64,000 nt of DNA from Warburgia ugandensis (GCA_035236585.1 CP141126.1:70843414-70907413), one strand, 5' to 3'. Positions 1-11,099 are shown, counted from the first letter of the stretch. Program-made: numbers and translations. Notes: generated from the sequence alone by a model not told the origin.

Positions 1-475
1 CTTCACTATGTGCTATGTCTAAATGATTTTTGAGAATTGAATTTTATAAAATGCTTCAACACATTAATAATATGAAAAGCAAATCATATCCCATTAAGAG
101 GTGAAAACAGTAGAATTACTAAAATTTGAGCATCCAATTCTCACAATAGTAAGGGAACTCTCCAAAAAACCCTTCTTTTTTTTTTTGAAAGGCTCAAGAA
201 AATTTCAAATCCCTATATGCATCTACACCCCCCCAACCGGAATGAAACATTGTCCCTAGTGCAAGAAAACATAGCATCCTATATTGAAAGATGTAGAAGA
301 TGGAGATGTAAAAATATCTAGGTTCTCTGAGGGAGCACTAATTTTTACGACTTTAGCCAAACATAATGATGAGTAAAATGATGGTAATCTACAAGGGTTC
401 CTAGAGTGGTAATCTAACGTGGATCATGATACTAAGGTATCTCTAATAGTATCTCATCAAACTTAGAATTAGGCA
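1..475 (-). other. H1 3' noncoding region (after integrase)
   Basis: No gene is visible. The sequence matches, in reverse orientation, the post-integrase noncoding stretches at 32217-32420 and 41376-41600: a run of A/T, then a segment about a gap in translation, then the block that includes 'gtgttgaagcattttatg'. It is the 3' untranslated part of the Athila-type element. The polypurine tract and 3' LTR would lie left of position 1. Confidence 0.7.
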
Positions 476-479
476 TCTC

Positions 480-1000
480 TAAGAAAGGTTTTAACCTCTG
501 ACCATTGACTTTATGGATTTCTCTGTCCTTCTCAATCTTGATGGCCCCATGAGGTTAGAAGGTGTGTACTATACATGGTCCAATCCATCTAGACTAGAGT
601 TTTCCTGTGAAGAGATGCAATCTAGAGTTATACAGTAAGACCTTTTGTCCAGGTGTGAAGGATTTCCTTAACATTTGGTGATCATATGCAGCCGTCATTC
701 AGTCTTTGCATAATCATCTAGAGTCATATCCGGTGTGTCTTAGTAGAATCTAAGTCAAAATTGAGCTTTTTGATAGCCCAATATACTTTATGCTCTAATT
801 CTCCTAGTAAGTGGTAGGCCTTTCCATGGACTAGGGGATAAGGTGACATTCCTATAGGGGTTTTATAAGTCGTATGATAGCCCGTAAAGCATTTTTGAGC
901 CTTATGGACTAATCCTTCCTTCTTGGATTGATTGTCTCCTTTAGAATCCACTTTATCTCCCTATTGGATACCTCTACTTGGCCACTGGTCTGAGGGTGGT
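480..1000 (-). pseudogene. H1 integrase, second half (catalytic Glu region and C-terminus), decayed
   Basis: On the minus strand, about 945-1005 encodes the [17 protein letters not shown] stretch that carries the third catalytic residue (Glu) of the DDE integrase. At 724-951 an open frame contains TPIGMSPYPLVHGKAYHL and ELEHKVYWAIKKLNFDLD, the part downstream of the core. At about 560-660 it continues in broken frames with SFTPGQKVLLYNSRLHLFTGKL and then a WIGP segment, the GPF/Y-like C-terminal module. Stops and frameshifts separate these pieces. The enzyme would have joined element cDNA to chromosomal DNA. The piece lies directly before the 3' noncoding region, as expected for this family. 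Confidence 0.75.
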
Positions 1001-1004
1001 ATGT

Positions 1005-1083
1005 AGTAGCTATTCTATGGTTGACACCGTCGCAGTATAGTATAGCAGCAGAATTAGCTAAAGCTAGAGTCAAACGAGCAGGT
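1005..1083. other. Scrambled insert inside the H1 integrase
   Basis: About 80 bp here interrupt the integrase between the first Asp and the Glu region and match no integrase motif I recognise. A phrase of about 17 bases (tacctctacttggccact) occurs on both sides, near 968 and near 1110. This suggests repair or a small rearrangement using the repeat. Confidence 0.4.
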
Positions 1084-1350
1084 CTAGTCTCTAGCCTCCC
1101 CCAAGCTTATACCTCTACTTGGCCACTTGGAAACGTAGTCCACTCCCACTAGGATGTAAAGATTTCCAAAAAAATTAGGAAAGGGTCCAATGAATTCTAT
1201 GCCCCAAAAATCAAATGGCTCTATAATAAGGATTGAGTTTAAGGGCATCATATGCCTCCTTCCTAGACTACCTAATCTTTGACACCTCATACATGCTATG
1301 CAATAAGTATGTGCATCCTTAAATATGCTAGGCCAATAAAAACCACACAA
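1084..1350 (-). pseudogene. H1 integrase, zinc-binding end and start of the core
   Basis: The 88-codon open frame begins in the integrase N-terminal zinc region (the CIACMRCQR cysteine pair) and runs through IEPFDFWGIEFIGPF into NLYILVGVDYVSKW. In the sister copy at 41166-41375 the same place reads FDVWGIDFMGPF, so the first catalytic Asp (WGID) is Glu here. After SKW the frame diverges into unrelated residues because core sequence is lost at about 1130. The normal upstream His-containing part lies in the degenerate stretch to the right. Confidence 0.8.
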
Positions 1351-1671
1351 AAAAAAATCTGCAATTGTCTTTCTAGAGCTAAAATGGCCCCCACATGCAT
1401 GATCATGACCAAAGGAGATAATTTGATTATGTTCACTATCTGGTATGCATCTCCTAGTAACTTAATTGAGACAGTACTTGAATAAGTGCAAGTTATCCTA
1501 AGTAAAATATTTAACCATTGGTCAAAAATCTCTTTTTATCTTATTTGGTCCAATGATTAGGCATTTGTCCTGTAACAAGATAATTAACAATATCACCATA
1601 TCAAGGCAACTAGGAAATATGCAATAACTTTTCATTTAGGAAGGATTCAATTATAACCATGTGATTGCTAT
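1351..1671 (-). pseudogene. H1 RNase H to integrase linker, degenerate
   Basis: This stretch joins the RNase H remnant to the integrase in H1 order. By position it should hold the connection and the His part of the integrase zinc finger. I recognise it mainly by place; stops in all minus-strand frames prevent a clear reading. Confidence 0.5.
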
Positions 1672-2071
1672 TTTACGCCACCACTAGTATGGATAAGTGG
1701 TCTGCTACAACAGTTTTGAAACCTTTCTTGTCTCGAATTTCTAAGTCCAACTCCTATAGCAGTAGTATCGAACAAATCAACCTAGGTTTTGTATCTTTTT
1801 TAGAAAGGAGGTACTTTAAAGCCGGGTGATCTGAGTACACTATAACTCTAGACCCTAACAAGTAGTTGAGTTACACATCATTTAGTGTTACACATCTCCT
1901 TCTCTGTGGTGGAATAATTGAGTTACACATCATTTAGTGTTTTACTAATGTAATATATTACATGGAGAATGTTATCAATGCACTGACCCAAAATAGCTCC
2001 AATGGCATAATCTGATGCATCAAACATTATCTCAAATGTTGCATTCCAATCTAGTGGTCGATAATGGGTGC
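1672..2071 (-). pseudogene. H1 RNase H domain, decayed
   Basis: RNase H would remove the RNA strand after reverse transcription. On the minus strand, 1981-2035 reads FDASDYAIGAILGQ, the first catalytic Asp motif, followed by HVIYY, SKTLND and LNYSTTEKE (the Glu region). Near 1690-1720 the tail reads as an ADHLS-like segment, the usual domain end. A stop lies inside the TLND-LNY region, and a 24-bp duplication (1872-1942) has disturbed the Glu region. The start of the domain is separated from the polymerase by element A. Confidence 0.75.
1872..1942. repeat. 24-bp direct duplication inside the H1 RNase H remnant
   Basis: The phrase beginning ttgagttacacatcattta occurs at about 1872-1895 and again at about 1918-1941, with 22 bp between. 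Related copies (near 40500) carry this coding phrase once, so it is a local duplication and adds to the frame damage. Confidence 0.75.
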
Positions 2072-2076
2072 ATAAG
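2072..2076. repeat. Target-site duplication, left of element A (ATAAG)
   Basis: ATAAG precedes the TG of the left LTR. The right copy at 11095-11099 reads AGAAG, one change. H1 coding sequence on either side lines up with the intact arrangement at 40320-40380 when A and one copy are discounted, so this is the insertion point. Confidence 0.8.
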
Positions 2077-2499
2077 TGTAATGCCCCGAGCAATTTATGC
2101 TATTTTTGCATCCATTTAACAAAAAATGAATTGGACATTCTATAGGAAATGAACCGTGTTAAATGTTTTACTTTATTTCAAATATTAAATGAAGGAATTT
2201 GTAAGAAAACATGGTACCATTAGATTGTACTCGAAAAATGGAATCCAACGCCTCAAAGAATGCCGAAAATGGAGTTCGATGAAGAAGTTACGGCCGTTTA
2301 AAGATTAGGGGCAATTCTATAAAATGCACTTAAAAAAGAAAAAGGACAAAAACCGCAGGGGACCATTTTGATAATGGCACCCCTCGTCTTCTTCCTTCTT
2401 CAGCCCTCTCTCCTGATTTTTCTAAAGGCTTCCACCACTGCCTCTGAAGGGCGGCAACAAATGGCGGCACCACCATTAGCAACACTGCCTTTCACCCTC

Positions 2500-2507
2500 T
2501 ATAAAAA
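2500..2507 (+). promoter_or_regulatory. TATA box of A left LTR
   Basis: TATAAAAA in the context ccctctataaaaagccc, about 130 bp after the GTTTTGATA hairpin. The same box occurs at the same place in the A right LTR, in D and in B. It is a likely pol II core promoter; activity is inferred. Confidence 0.65.
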
Positions 2508-3587
2508 GCCCTATTTCTCCCTCTCTGAATCACGTTTTCCCAACTATTTGGGGCTGGGCTGGGGTTTTCGGCAAAAATCGAAAAACCCTCCTTCGATTTT
2601 TCATGTAGATTCTAGCAAGGGCCAGGTCTTCCCTTCGGGCCGGCCTCTCCCCTCTCCTCTCTCCCCTATTTTCCCATGGAAGCACCAAACAATGGATTTC
2701 CCCTTCACGTGTTTTTCGGCAACCTAGGAATTAAGCAGATGAAATAGGGGAGCCGCACCACCGGAAAGGGGGTCTACCACCGGCAATGGGCGCTCCCTAG
2801 GCTACCCAAGGTAGCTCTCTTTCCCCTCTCCCCATTTTTCCTTCCTCAGGCCAGATCCATGCCAGATCTGGTCCTTTTTTTAGCCTAAAAACGCCGGATT
2901 CCTGATGGGTCTGATAACCCATCGAAGAAGATGACCCACGGATGCCAGGTGTAGCATGCTCCCTGGGGAGGTCCTCTTGCGTGTACGACGCATGCGAGCA
3001 TAATCCCAGTTTTGACCAGGACACACGAGCGCCCCGGGAGGTGAGGTGCACCGCACCTGCGCCAAAGACGCGTCTACGCGATGCCATTTAGTATGCACAT
3101 CATAGCACATCACTTGGGCATGCATGTGGTGTGTGAACGTAGTCCCTGGCGTGGCCTTCGGGCGCGCATGACGTACGGGTACGAGTCCTAGTCTACCAGG
3201 GCATGCCCGCGTCCCTAAAACCGTGGGCGTAGGGCTCGCATAGACAAAAGTTGGCTTTTCCGTGACCTTGCAACACTAAAGATCCAATTTTTCATGTTTA
3301 AATGATATATAGGAGCCATAAAGGTACTCTAGGGAGTCATGGTTGCTTTTCTAATGCATGTTGTAAGTTTTTAAGTTACATGTCCTATCTTTATAACATA
3401 TAAACTTATGTTATGTCCTTATGCACATGACCTGTTTAGCATGAATTGATTTCATAAATGAACCTAGCATGCATATGAAAAATACATTGCGCATATATTG
3501 CCAAGACATGTGTTACATGCATAGACATGTTTGGAAAAAGGATTCTTGTCTGCATGATAAGTGTAGCCTTGGCCGATGAGGGCAGGC

Positions 3588-3634
3588 TGAGAGAGCTGAC
3601 AGGCTGGCAGGCTGGTAGGCTTCTAGGCAGGGTT
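3588..3634 (+). repeat. Short degenerate repeat (ggcaggctt type) in A left LTR
   Basis: Imperfect copies of a roughly 8-16-bp unit such as gacaggctggcaggctgg. The counterpart in the A right LTR (about 9953-10018) and those in G (about 47340-47416 and 50484-50560, reversed) differ in number and arrangement. It is a small variable minisatellite within the LTR. Confidence 0.6.
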
Positions 3635-4707
3635 ATGACTTTGAATGCGATACTAGCATGAGCAGATTTTATGCATTGCATGCATGTTTTGCAACCGATT
3701 GCATAAATTGCATAATTTGCAATGATTGAGCTTTGGCTTTATCTTTAGATGCTTTTGGGCTAGTAAGCTCGTGGGCGCTATGCAGAGAGGTTCAAGGTGG
3801 CCTCCTAGCCTCTACCACTATAGGTGGAAAGGGTACCACGCGAAAAAGGCTTGTCCTTACTTTGATTACTGAGTGTTACCAAGGACTACCACTGGTGTCA
3901 CGGCACCCGATCGAAGTGTCATATGCCCCATAGTGGCTATAACCGAGAGTCCCTAAGTACCCAGGGACCACACGGCGATGAGGTCATGGGCATAGTGTAC
4001 CCTATGTTTTTGAGGATTTACTTGCATTGCATATGGCATGACATGAGTATGGTCAACCATAGATCCATGAGTTGGATTCAGATGAGCATCTTATGCATAT
4101 CATAGTATATTTTCATGATATCTATGTTACTTTCAACTTGGATTATGCGATTCTTCAAGTCGTCAGTATTCTATTTTGACAATGGCTTTAAATATCGATA
4201 TTGAACATGAGTGTTCAAACATGCACATGGTTTAAAGAACATATGTTTTAAAACATAGCATGCATTGTAAAACTAGTAGTGATAGACTCCTACTGAGTAT
4301 AGTGTATACTCACCCAAATATATTTTTTTTCAGGACAGCTCCACTCACGAGTAGAAGACGCCTCAGGAAATGTTAGTGCTATGATCAAGTAAATCAAAAA
4401 GAGACAATTATACATGTAAGTAAACACTCTACCCTTTGGACATGTATTGGTATTTATTTATAGTTGGGTTGTGAGCTGTGATTGGATAGACCTGTGAAGA
4501 CATTTATGATTAGAATATTTTTCAAAACTACTTTGGTTATTGTGAAAGCAAATGACACTCGGGGTTTTCAAAATGAGTTTAAAAACAAAAGATTTTCCAC
4601 TGCATTGCATTGTTTTTTATAAAAAGCTTTTCAAATAGGGATGCATCCCGCTGTAGGAATTAGATATAGCATTTAAAAATGCATGGGAAAACCCAACTCG
4701 TCACAGT

Positions 4708-4719
4708 TGGTATTAGAGC
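4708..4719 (+). other. Primer binding site of A (initiator Met tRNA)
   Basis: TGGTATTAGAGC starts 3 bases after the LTR end (4705). The Met-tRNA complement is TGGTATCAGAGC, so there is one mismatch. This is the usual primer for Tekay-type elements and sets the element on the plus strand. Confidence 0.85.
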
Positions 4720-7640
4720 TCACTTTTATCCTTTCACAGCCAGTCCAGCATGTCCAAGGGTCATAAACAATCAGGATAAATAAAAAGAAGTAGTCTAAAT
4801 AGAAGTAGAGAAGTAGTAGAGATGACTAGAACATGAATAATATCAAATCACAAAGATGCGCACCATCAATAAATAGGTCAAAGGCAGTTTGATTTAACAA
4901 ATAATTAGGCAGTGGAACCTTATCCAAAATCTAGTCTAAGACAACTTAAGGATTAAGGATTGTTGTGTGGTACAAATATGAAAACTCATATATGGATCAT
5001 ATTATGATGAGAATGATGAAGGAAGATGTTAGTGAATGTGTTAGTAGATAATTCTGACCTGTAATAAATCAATCTCACCAAAGATGAGAACATCGAAGAA
5101 CCTAGATGGCTATCTTACCATCATAAAGAATATCAGAATATGAGTACACTATCACAAGGGATATGATATGAGTATAAAAGGGGATGTAAAAGACAGACTT
5201 TGAGAAGATTTTGATGATAATCTAAGAGGGATGAGAATGCAAGATGATATTAGGAGATAACTATGACTCGTACTAGATCACAAAGGAATGGATCATGAAG
5301 GACGTAGCTCAATTTTGGATACCTTAATTAGAGTCTTATGAAGAGTGAAGTGCTATCGAATAATGACAACCTGAGTATAATGGAGCAGATCAGAAGATGT
5401 GTGCAATTGACATATTATGTGATTAAGAGGAATATAACACGAATATGATAGGAAACTGTATTCGACAAAGTTACTAAAAGATTTTGACGATAATATTAGG
5501 GATGATAGATCTGTGATGATAGATTGATCCTAACATGAACGTAAAAGAGAAGTATAGCATGACCAAAAGATCAATGACATTATTAAGACATTGTACGAAT
5601 TTTCTTAAGGCTATAGGTAATTAAGGATTTCGATGATATTAGAAAACTTCAACATTTCCTGGAAGTATTAAGTTTCTCCTGTCTGACAAGAAGATCGAGT
5701 ATATGCAACCACTCAATTGGAGACATTGATTTTGACTGATTAAGGAGAAAAAAGAGAACGAGATAGAGATGCAACTATAAGTAATGAGTGAATAGAAAAA
5801 AGATCATGACTTTATGGAGATACATACAATTCTTTCATCTTGAATCCTATAGGAAGGTAAACCAAACAAATGCGAAGGAATAATACTAGTTGAGTTGGTG
5901 ATCTTATTGTAAAAGAGTATAAAAGAGAGAAAGCATATGGGGTTTAAGACTTTGAGTAGAGTATCAAATTTCAAGAGATTATGCAACAAGAAATTTCTGA
6001 AGAGGAATGGTGACCAACTAGAAATTAAATTCTACAAATGGTTTGATGTCTATATCAATTATTGCAATTAGATTCTTATCGGATCCATTAACTTATGGGG
6101 AAAACCAATGGATATAGTCCATAAAAAGGAAAATTTGGTGATATCCTACCTTGCCAATAAAGTATATTGAAAAAGGAATTAAGCCGGGACAGTGACTTGT
6201 CCATTTGTCTTTCTTCAGAAAGTAGGGTACCATGAAGGATCAAATTGAGGTCTTACTATCATAGATTTGGAAGAGCAAATATCTTAAGACCATTATTTAG
6301 TCATTACCTTTAGAGTACTGTTGAGTAAACAAAGGTATCCCACCCTATTTAATCAAATATGTTAGTAGTCAAAGTTATATACTCAGAGGGATATTATAAG
6401 TATTTAGACATGAGTTTTACCTAAAAGAAGTTACTTGTTAGACTAAGTCATTTGAGGGTATGAGGTCAGTTGATTAGGCCACATCATGGAGGAGCTACGA
6501 GTACAGTGAATACAGTAACAACTGAGACAGAAGCAAAAATAAGGAGTGATCTCCACCAATGCGACAGATTATTCCAAACCTGAATAAATACCATGACAAA
6601 CCATAGAAATCACTGTGGGTCTGAAAGGTGCTGCTAACTTGGATTGAAAAGAAAGGCAGATAAGCACTAATCGCTTTAGAGAGACCATTGAGCTTATAAC
6701 CTATACATCTAGACAAAGATCAATAGGTAATCAAATAAAGTCTTTCTATGTCTAAGAAAATGTTTTATGCTTACTTGAGTATTATTAAACTTGTTAATTT
6801 AAAAGCTTCAGCACAATTTGATATAATCGCTATTGAATGAGAATTATTGTTATAAGCTAAGTATGAGGGAACACTTGAAAATCACTACTTATAAGGATAC
6901 CTCCTGACAATACAGACTACATGGTTGATGATAAAGCCTTGATAAAAGATTGAACAATATATTGACATAGGGAATGGAAGGAGAAAAGGTGAGGTGGCCA
7001 GCACATTATAAGGTGAGGATTTGATGTTACGTTGCCTTTAGACAAATAGTTAGTTGTTATGTGCATATACCAAGTACAAAAATCAATTGAAGGAATTTCC
7101 TAAGGACTAACCCTACTGGATTGAGTATAGAACTTTTGGACTGAAAGGTTATGCAGAAAATCATCAAGCAAGGAAATGATAAAAAGGCTAATGACAAAGA
7201 ATTCAATCATGACCTAGTAAGGGTACTTGGTTATGAATAAGAGACTTTTTGCATAAATGGGAACATTGTTGGACATCCTAATGACAAATTGATTTGAATA
7301 GTGAGATAGGCCTCTGAATGAGAACATTTGACCCATGATGATGAATTAACCATAAAACATTTGCCATGAGTTTGCATAAACGCTTCAAGGAGAAAAGCAT
7401 TTGATGACTTCAGCTTCTATGAAACTTGGTGTACAATTCAAATATCCTAATTGCAATATGAGATAGTATTATTGATGAAGGATACTACTTGAATTGTTTC
7501 ATGGTTTTATTTTGAATATGGACCCAAGTTATAGTAGAAAAATGACAGACAGTTGAAATTCGAAGTTAATCAAGAGTTTGGCTATAGGCACATGATACCA
7601 TATCAGCTATTGAAGTATCTTGGGGGAAAATATAAAGCGA
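4720..7640 (+). other. Element A interior: purine-rich, no recognisable gene
   Basis: About 2.9 kb without a plus-strand frame longer than about 60 codons. By position it should hold gag, protease, reverse transcriptase and integrase, but I cannot read any of their motifs here. The plus strand is notably rich in A and G. It may be extreme decay of pol or a replacement sequence. Short minus-strand frames at 5804-5989 and 6495-6716 look like chance. Confidence 0.5.
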
Positions 7641-7649
7641 AGAAGATAA

Positions 7650-7794
7650 GAAGAAAAATTAGACATACGAGCAAGAATGTAGCTTTTTGGGACTCTTGCT
7701 AATGACATACAACCAACCATTAGAAGGAGATGTTGATGATGAAGAGATCACTAGATGGAAGACAAGAGGAAAAAGGGATTATCCTATGCTATTC
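7650..7794 (+). pseudogene. Chromodomain tail of A pol, remnant
   Basis: At 7741-7794 the plus strand reads EEITRWKTRGKRDYPMLF, close to the EE-T-W-E...YP-LF ending of Tekay-type chromodomains with an extra Arg codon. Just upstream, about 7660-7720, broken frames give a KNVAFLGLL-like stretch where the family has its LRNK..PLVKVLW segment. The chromodomain would direct integration to heterochromatin. This is the only coding trace I can defend in A. Confidence 0.55.
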
Positions 7795-8334
7795 AAAATG
7801 AAATAGGAGGAATAAGATCATATGATCTCAAAGAAGTATGAAGTAATTTATATACAAGTAGGAGAGTAGGGTCATCTAAGGAGACTATCCTATACATGAT
7901 CAGAGGAATATGAGCACCTAAGGATGGGTAGCTATACGAAATACAGATAGAAACCAGTAATGTTAAACTGGCATGCATGGGACTATGTATCAAAGTACGC
8001 AGCGAAAGTGTCCTATATATACTTAAAGTAAACAGATAAGATAGATTGACGATATATATATATGTGTGTGTGTGTAAGGCCTTGTGGAAGGAATTATAAT
8101 GAGGATAAATTGAGAACGTGCCTAAGATTGGTGACAACATTACTCCAAGTATTAACCCAATTAGAGTATTGGATAATGGAATAATGGATTCATCGACAAC
8201 AGAAGTATGGGAATGAAGCAAAGGAATTTTCTCAGTTTGTGTTTTAAGGGAGTCCTCAGGAAGAATATGTCTTATCAAGAAGATAGCTGACTTGAAGGTA
8301 AGGATTTGTGGAATTTCAAGGACGAAATTCTTTT
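7795..8334 (+). other. 3' untranslated part of element A
   Basis: No plus-strand gene. It contains an (AT)n(GT)n microsatellite near 8052-8075 and ends with the phrase caaggacgaaattc just before the polypurine tract, a phrase typical of the 3' end of Tekay elements. A 161-codon minus-strand frame here is judged accidental. Confidence 0.6.
8052..8075 (+). repeat. (AT)n(GT)n microsatellite
   Basis: About six AT followed by about six GT units, in the 3' untranslated part of element A. Confidence 0.9.
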
Positions 8335-8347
8335 AAGGGGGTAATGA
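8335..8347 (+). other. Polypurine tract of A
   Basis: AAGGGGGTAATGA directly before the right LTR TG. B has the matching AAGGGGGTAAGAA before its LTR at 16922. It primes plus-strand synthesis during reverse transcription. Confidence 0.8.
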
Positions 8348-8771
8348 TGTAATACCCTAAGCAATTTATGCTATTTTTGCATCCATTTAACAAAAAATGA
8401 ATTGGACATTCTATAGGAAATGAACCATGTTAAATGTTTTACTTTCTTTCAAATATTAAATCAAGGAATTTGTAAGAAAACATGATACCATTAGATTCTA
8501 CTTGAAAAATGGAATCCAACGCCTCAAAGAATGCCGAAAACGGAGTTCATATGAAGAAGTTACGGTCGTTTAAAGATTAGGGGCAATTTTGTAAAATGCA
8601 CTTAAAAAAGAAAAAGGACAAAAACCGCAGGGGACCGTTTTGATAATGGCACCCCTCGTCTTCTTCCTTTTCCAACCCTCTCTCCCGATTTTTCCAGACG
8701 ATTCCACCACCACCTCTAAAGGGCGGCAACAAATGGTGGCACCGCCATTGGCAGCACCGCCTTTCAGCCTC

Positions 8772-8778
8772 TATAAAA
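8772..8778 (+). promoter_or_regulatory. TATA box of A right LTR
   Basis: TATAAAA in cctctataaaaggcc, at the same place as the box at 2500. Confidence 0.65.
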
Positions 8779-9627
8779 GGCCCTATTTCTCCCTCTCTGA
8801 ATCACGTTTTCCCAGGTATTTGGGGCTGGGCTGGGGTTTCCGGCAAAAATCGAAAGATCCTCCTTCAATTTTTCATGTAGATTCTGGCAAGGTCCAGGCC
8901 TTCCCTTCGGGTCAGCCTCTCCCCTCTTCTCTCTTCCCTATTTTCCCATGGAAGCACCGAACAATGGATTTCCCCTTCACGTGTTTTCCGATGACCTGGG
9001 AATTAGGCAGATGAAACAAGAGAGTTGCACCACCGGAAAGGGGGTCTACCACCGGTGATGGGTGCTCCCTAGGCTACCCAAGGTAAGCCCTCTTTCCCCT
9101 CTCTCTGTTTTTGCTTCCTCAGGCCAGATCCATGCCGGATCTAGTGGTTTTTATGGCCTGAAAACGCCAGGTTCCTGATGGGTCTAATAACCCATCGAAG
9201 AAGATGACCCAGGGATGCCAAGTGTAGCACTCTCCCTTGGTAGGTCCTCTCACATGCGGGCGCAGTCCCAGTTTCGACTGGGACACACGAGTGCCTCGGG
9301 AGCTGAGGTGCACCACACCTGCGTCAAAGACGCATCTGCGCGACACCATCCAGTACGCGCATCGCTTGGGCATGCACGTGGCGTAAGAATGCAGTCCCTG
9401 GCGTGGCCTTCGAGGCATGCATGACATACGGGTGAGAGTCCTAGTCTACCAGGGCATGCCCGCGTCCCTGGAACCGTGGGCGCAAGGCTCGCATAGACAA
9501 AAGTTGGCTTTTCCGTGACGTTGCAACACTAAAGATCCAATTTTTCATGTTTAAATGATATATAGGAGCCATAAAGGTACTCTAGGACTTGTCTACAAGA
9601 GGGACACGAGCTAAGTGACGACAATCG

Positions 9628-10723
9628 AGGTAGGTATCCTATCACTACTAAACTTTTAAAAAGAACCCATGATACTTTGAGACTGCATGATTTGAGTCAT
9701 GGTTGCTTTTCTAATGCATGTTGTAAGTTTTTAAGTTACATGTCCTATCTTTATAACATATAAACTTATGTTATGTCCTTATGCACATGACCTATTTAGC
9801 ATGAATTGATTTCATAAATGAACCTAGTATGCATATGAAAAATACATTGCGCATATATTGCCAAGACATGTGTTACATGCATAGACATGTTTTGAAAAAG
9901 GATTCTTGTCTGCATGATAAGTGTAGCCTTGGCCGATGAGGGCAGGCTAATGAGGCGGGCTAGAGAGAGCTGACAGGCTTCTAGGATGGCAAGCTTCTAG
10001 ACTGTCAGGCTTCTAAGTAGGGTTATGACTTTGAATGTGATACTAGCATGAGCAGATTTTATGCATTGCATGCATGTTTTGCAACCGATTGCATAAATTG
10101 CATAATTTGCGATGATTGAGCTTTGGCTTTATCTTTAGATGCTTTTAGGCTAGTAAGCTTGTGGGCACTATGCCGAGAGGTTTGGGGTGGCCTCCCAACC
10201 TCTACTACTATAGGTGGAAAGGGTACCACGCCAAAAAGGCTTGTCCTTACTTCAATTGCTGAGTGGTACCGAGGACTACCACTGGTGTCATGGCACCCCA
10301 TCGAAGTGTCATATGCCCCATGGAGGCTATGACCGAGAGTCCCTAGGTACCCGGGGACAGCATGGCGATGAGGTCGTGGGCATAGTGTACCCTATATTTT
10401 TGAGGATTTACATGCGTTGCATGTGGCATGATATGAGTATGGTCAACCATAGATCCATGAGTTAGATTCAGATGAGCATCTTATGCATATCATAGTATAC
10501 TTTCATGATATCTATGTTACTTTTGACTTAGATTATGCGATTCTTTAAGTCGTCAGTATTCTATTTTGACAATGACTTTAAATATCAATATTTAACATGA
10601 GTGTTCAAACATGCACATGGTTTAAAGAACATATGTTTTAAAACATAGCATGCATTGTAAAACTAGTAGTGATAGACTCCTACTAAGTATAGTGTATACA
10701 CACCCAAATATATCATTTTTCAG
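9628..10723 (+). promoter_or_regulatory. Candidate LTR intron with paired ends (A right LTR)
   Basis: A splice-donor-like GAG|GTAGGT starts an arm at 9630-9650. About 1 kb downstream, at 10663-10683, lies a near reverse complement (ctagtagtgatagactccta), followed 40 bases later by TTTTTCAG (ending 10723), an acceptor-like site. The same layout recurs in D (27795-28732), B (18220-19213) and, reversed, G. Splicing itself is inference. Confidence 0.35.
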
Positions 10724-11094
10724 GACAACTCCACTCACGAGTAGAAGATGCCTCAGGAAATGTTAGTGCTATGAGCAAGTAAATAAAAAAGAGACAATTA
10801 TACATGCAAGTAAACACTCTACCCTTTGGACATGTATTGGTATTTATTTACAGTTGGGCTGTGAGCTGTGACTGGATAGTCCTATGAAGACATATATGAT
10901 TACATTATTTTTTAAAACTACTTTGGTTGTTGTGAAAGCAAATGACACTTGGGGTTTTCAAAATGAGATTAAAAACCAAAGATTTTTTGCTACATTGCAT
11001 TGTTTTTATAAAATGGTTTTCAAATAGGGATGCATCCTGCCATAAGAATTAGATATAGAATTTAAAAATGCATGGGAAAACCCGAGTCGTGACA

Positions 11095-11099
11095 AGAAG
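11095..11099. repeat. Target-site duplication, right of element A (AGAAG)
   Basis: Matches ATAAG at 2072-2076 in 4 of 5 bases. The comparison copy near 40340 supports ATAAG as the original. Confidence 0.75.

Larger units (their letters stand above)
2077..4705 (+). repeat. Left (5') LTR of element A
   Basis: 2629 bp. In order it holds a U3 block shared with C, D and G (near 2225-2330), a conserved hairpin around GTTTTGATA (about 2365), a TATA box (2500-2507), a GC-rich module (2920-3250), a short variable repeat (3588-3634) and the palindrome GAGTATAGTGTATACTC (about 4297). Compared with the right LTR it lacks about 120 bp near 3334, including the donor-like arm. Confidence 0.9.
2077..11094 (+). 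mobile_element. A: Tekay-like chromovirus with full LTRs and a ruined interior
   Basis: Two long direct repeats (2077-4705 and 8348-11094) begin TGTAAT and end with GTCACA or GTGACA. A Met-tRNA primer site lies after the left LTR and a polypurine tract before the right LTR. The interior is only about 3.6 kb against the roughly 5 kb or more usual for the lineage, and has no plus-strand open frame. The only coding trace I can defend is the chromodomain tail near 7650-7794. In the first ~215 bases of the LTRs I count about 11 differences, mostly C-to-T or G-to-A. A interrupts the H1 RNase H region. Confidence 0.9.
8348..11094 (+). repeat. Right (3') LTR of element A
   Basis: 2747 bp, the fuller of the two. 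TATA box at 8772-8778, GC-rich module about 9190-9490, donor-like arm with AG|GTAGGT at 9628-9650, variable short repeat about 9953-10018, complementary arm at 10663-10683, acceptor-like TTTTTCAG ending 10723, and terminal GTCGTGACA. The donor arm segment is missing from the left LTR. Confidence 0.9.

Noticed and set aside
2368-2727. 119-124-codon frames repeated at 2368 and 8640
   Set aside because: LTR duplicates of A that include the TATA box; no known domain.
7793-8278. 161-codon minus-strand frame in element A
   Set aside because: Antisense to the chromodomain tail and 3' untranslated region of A; contains a microsatellite; no motif.
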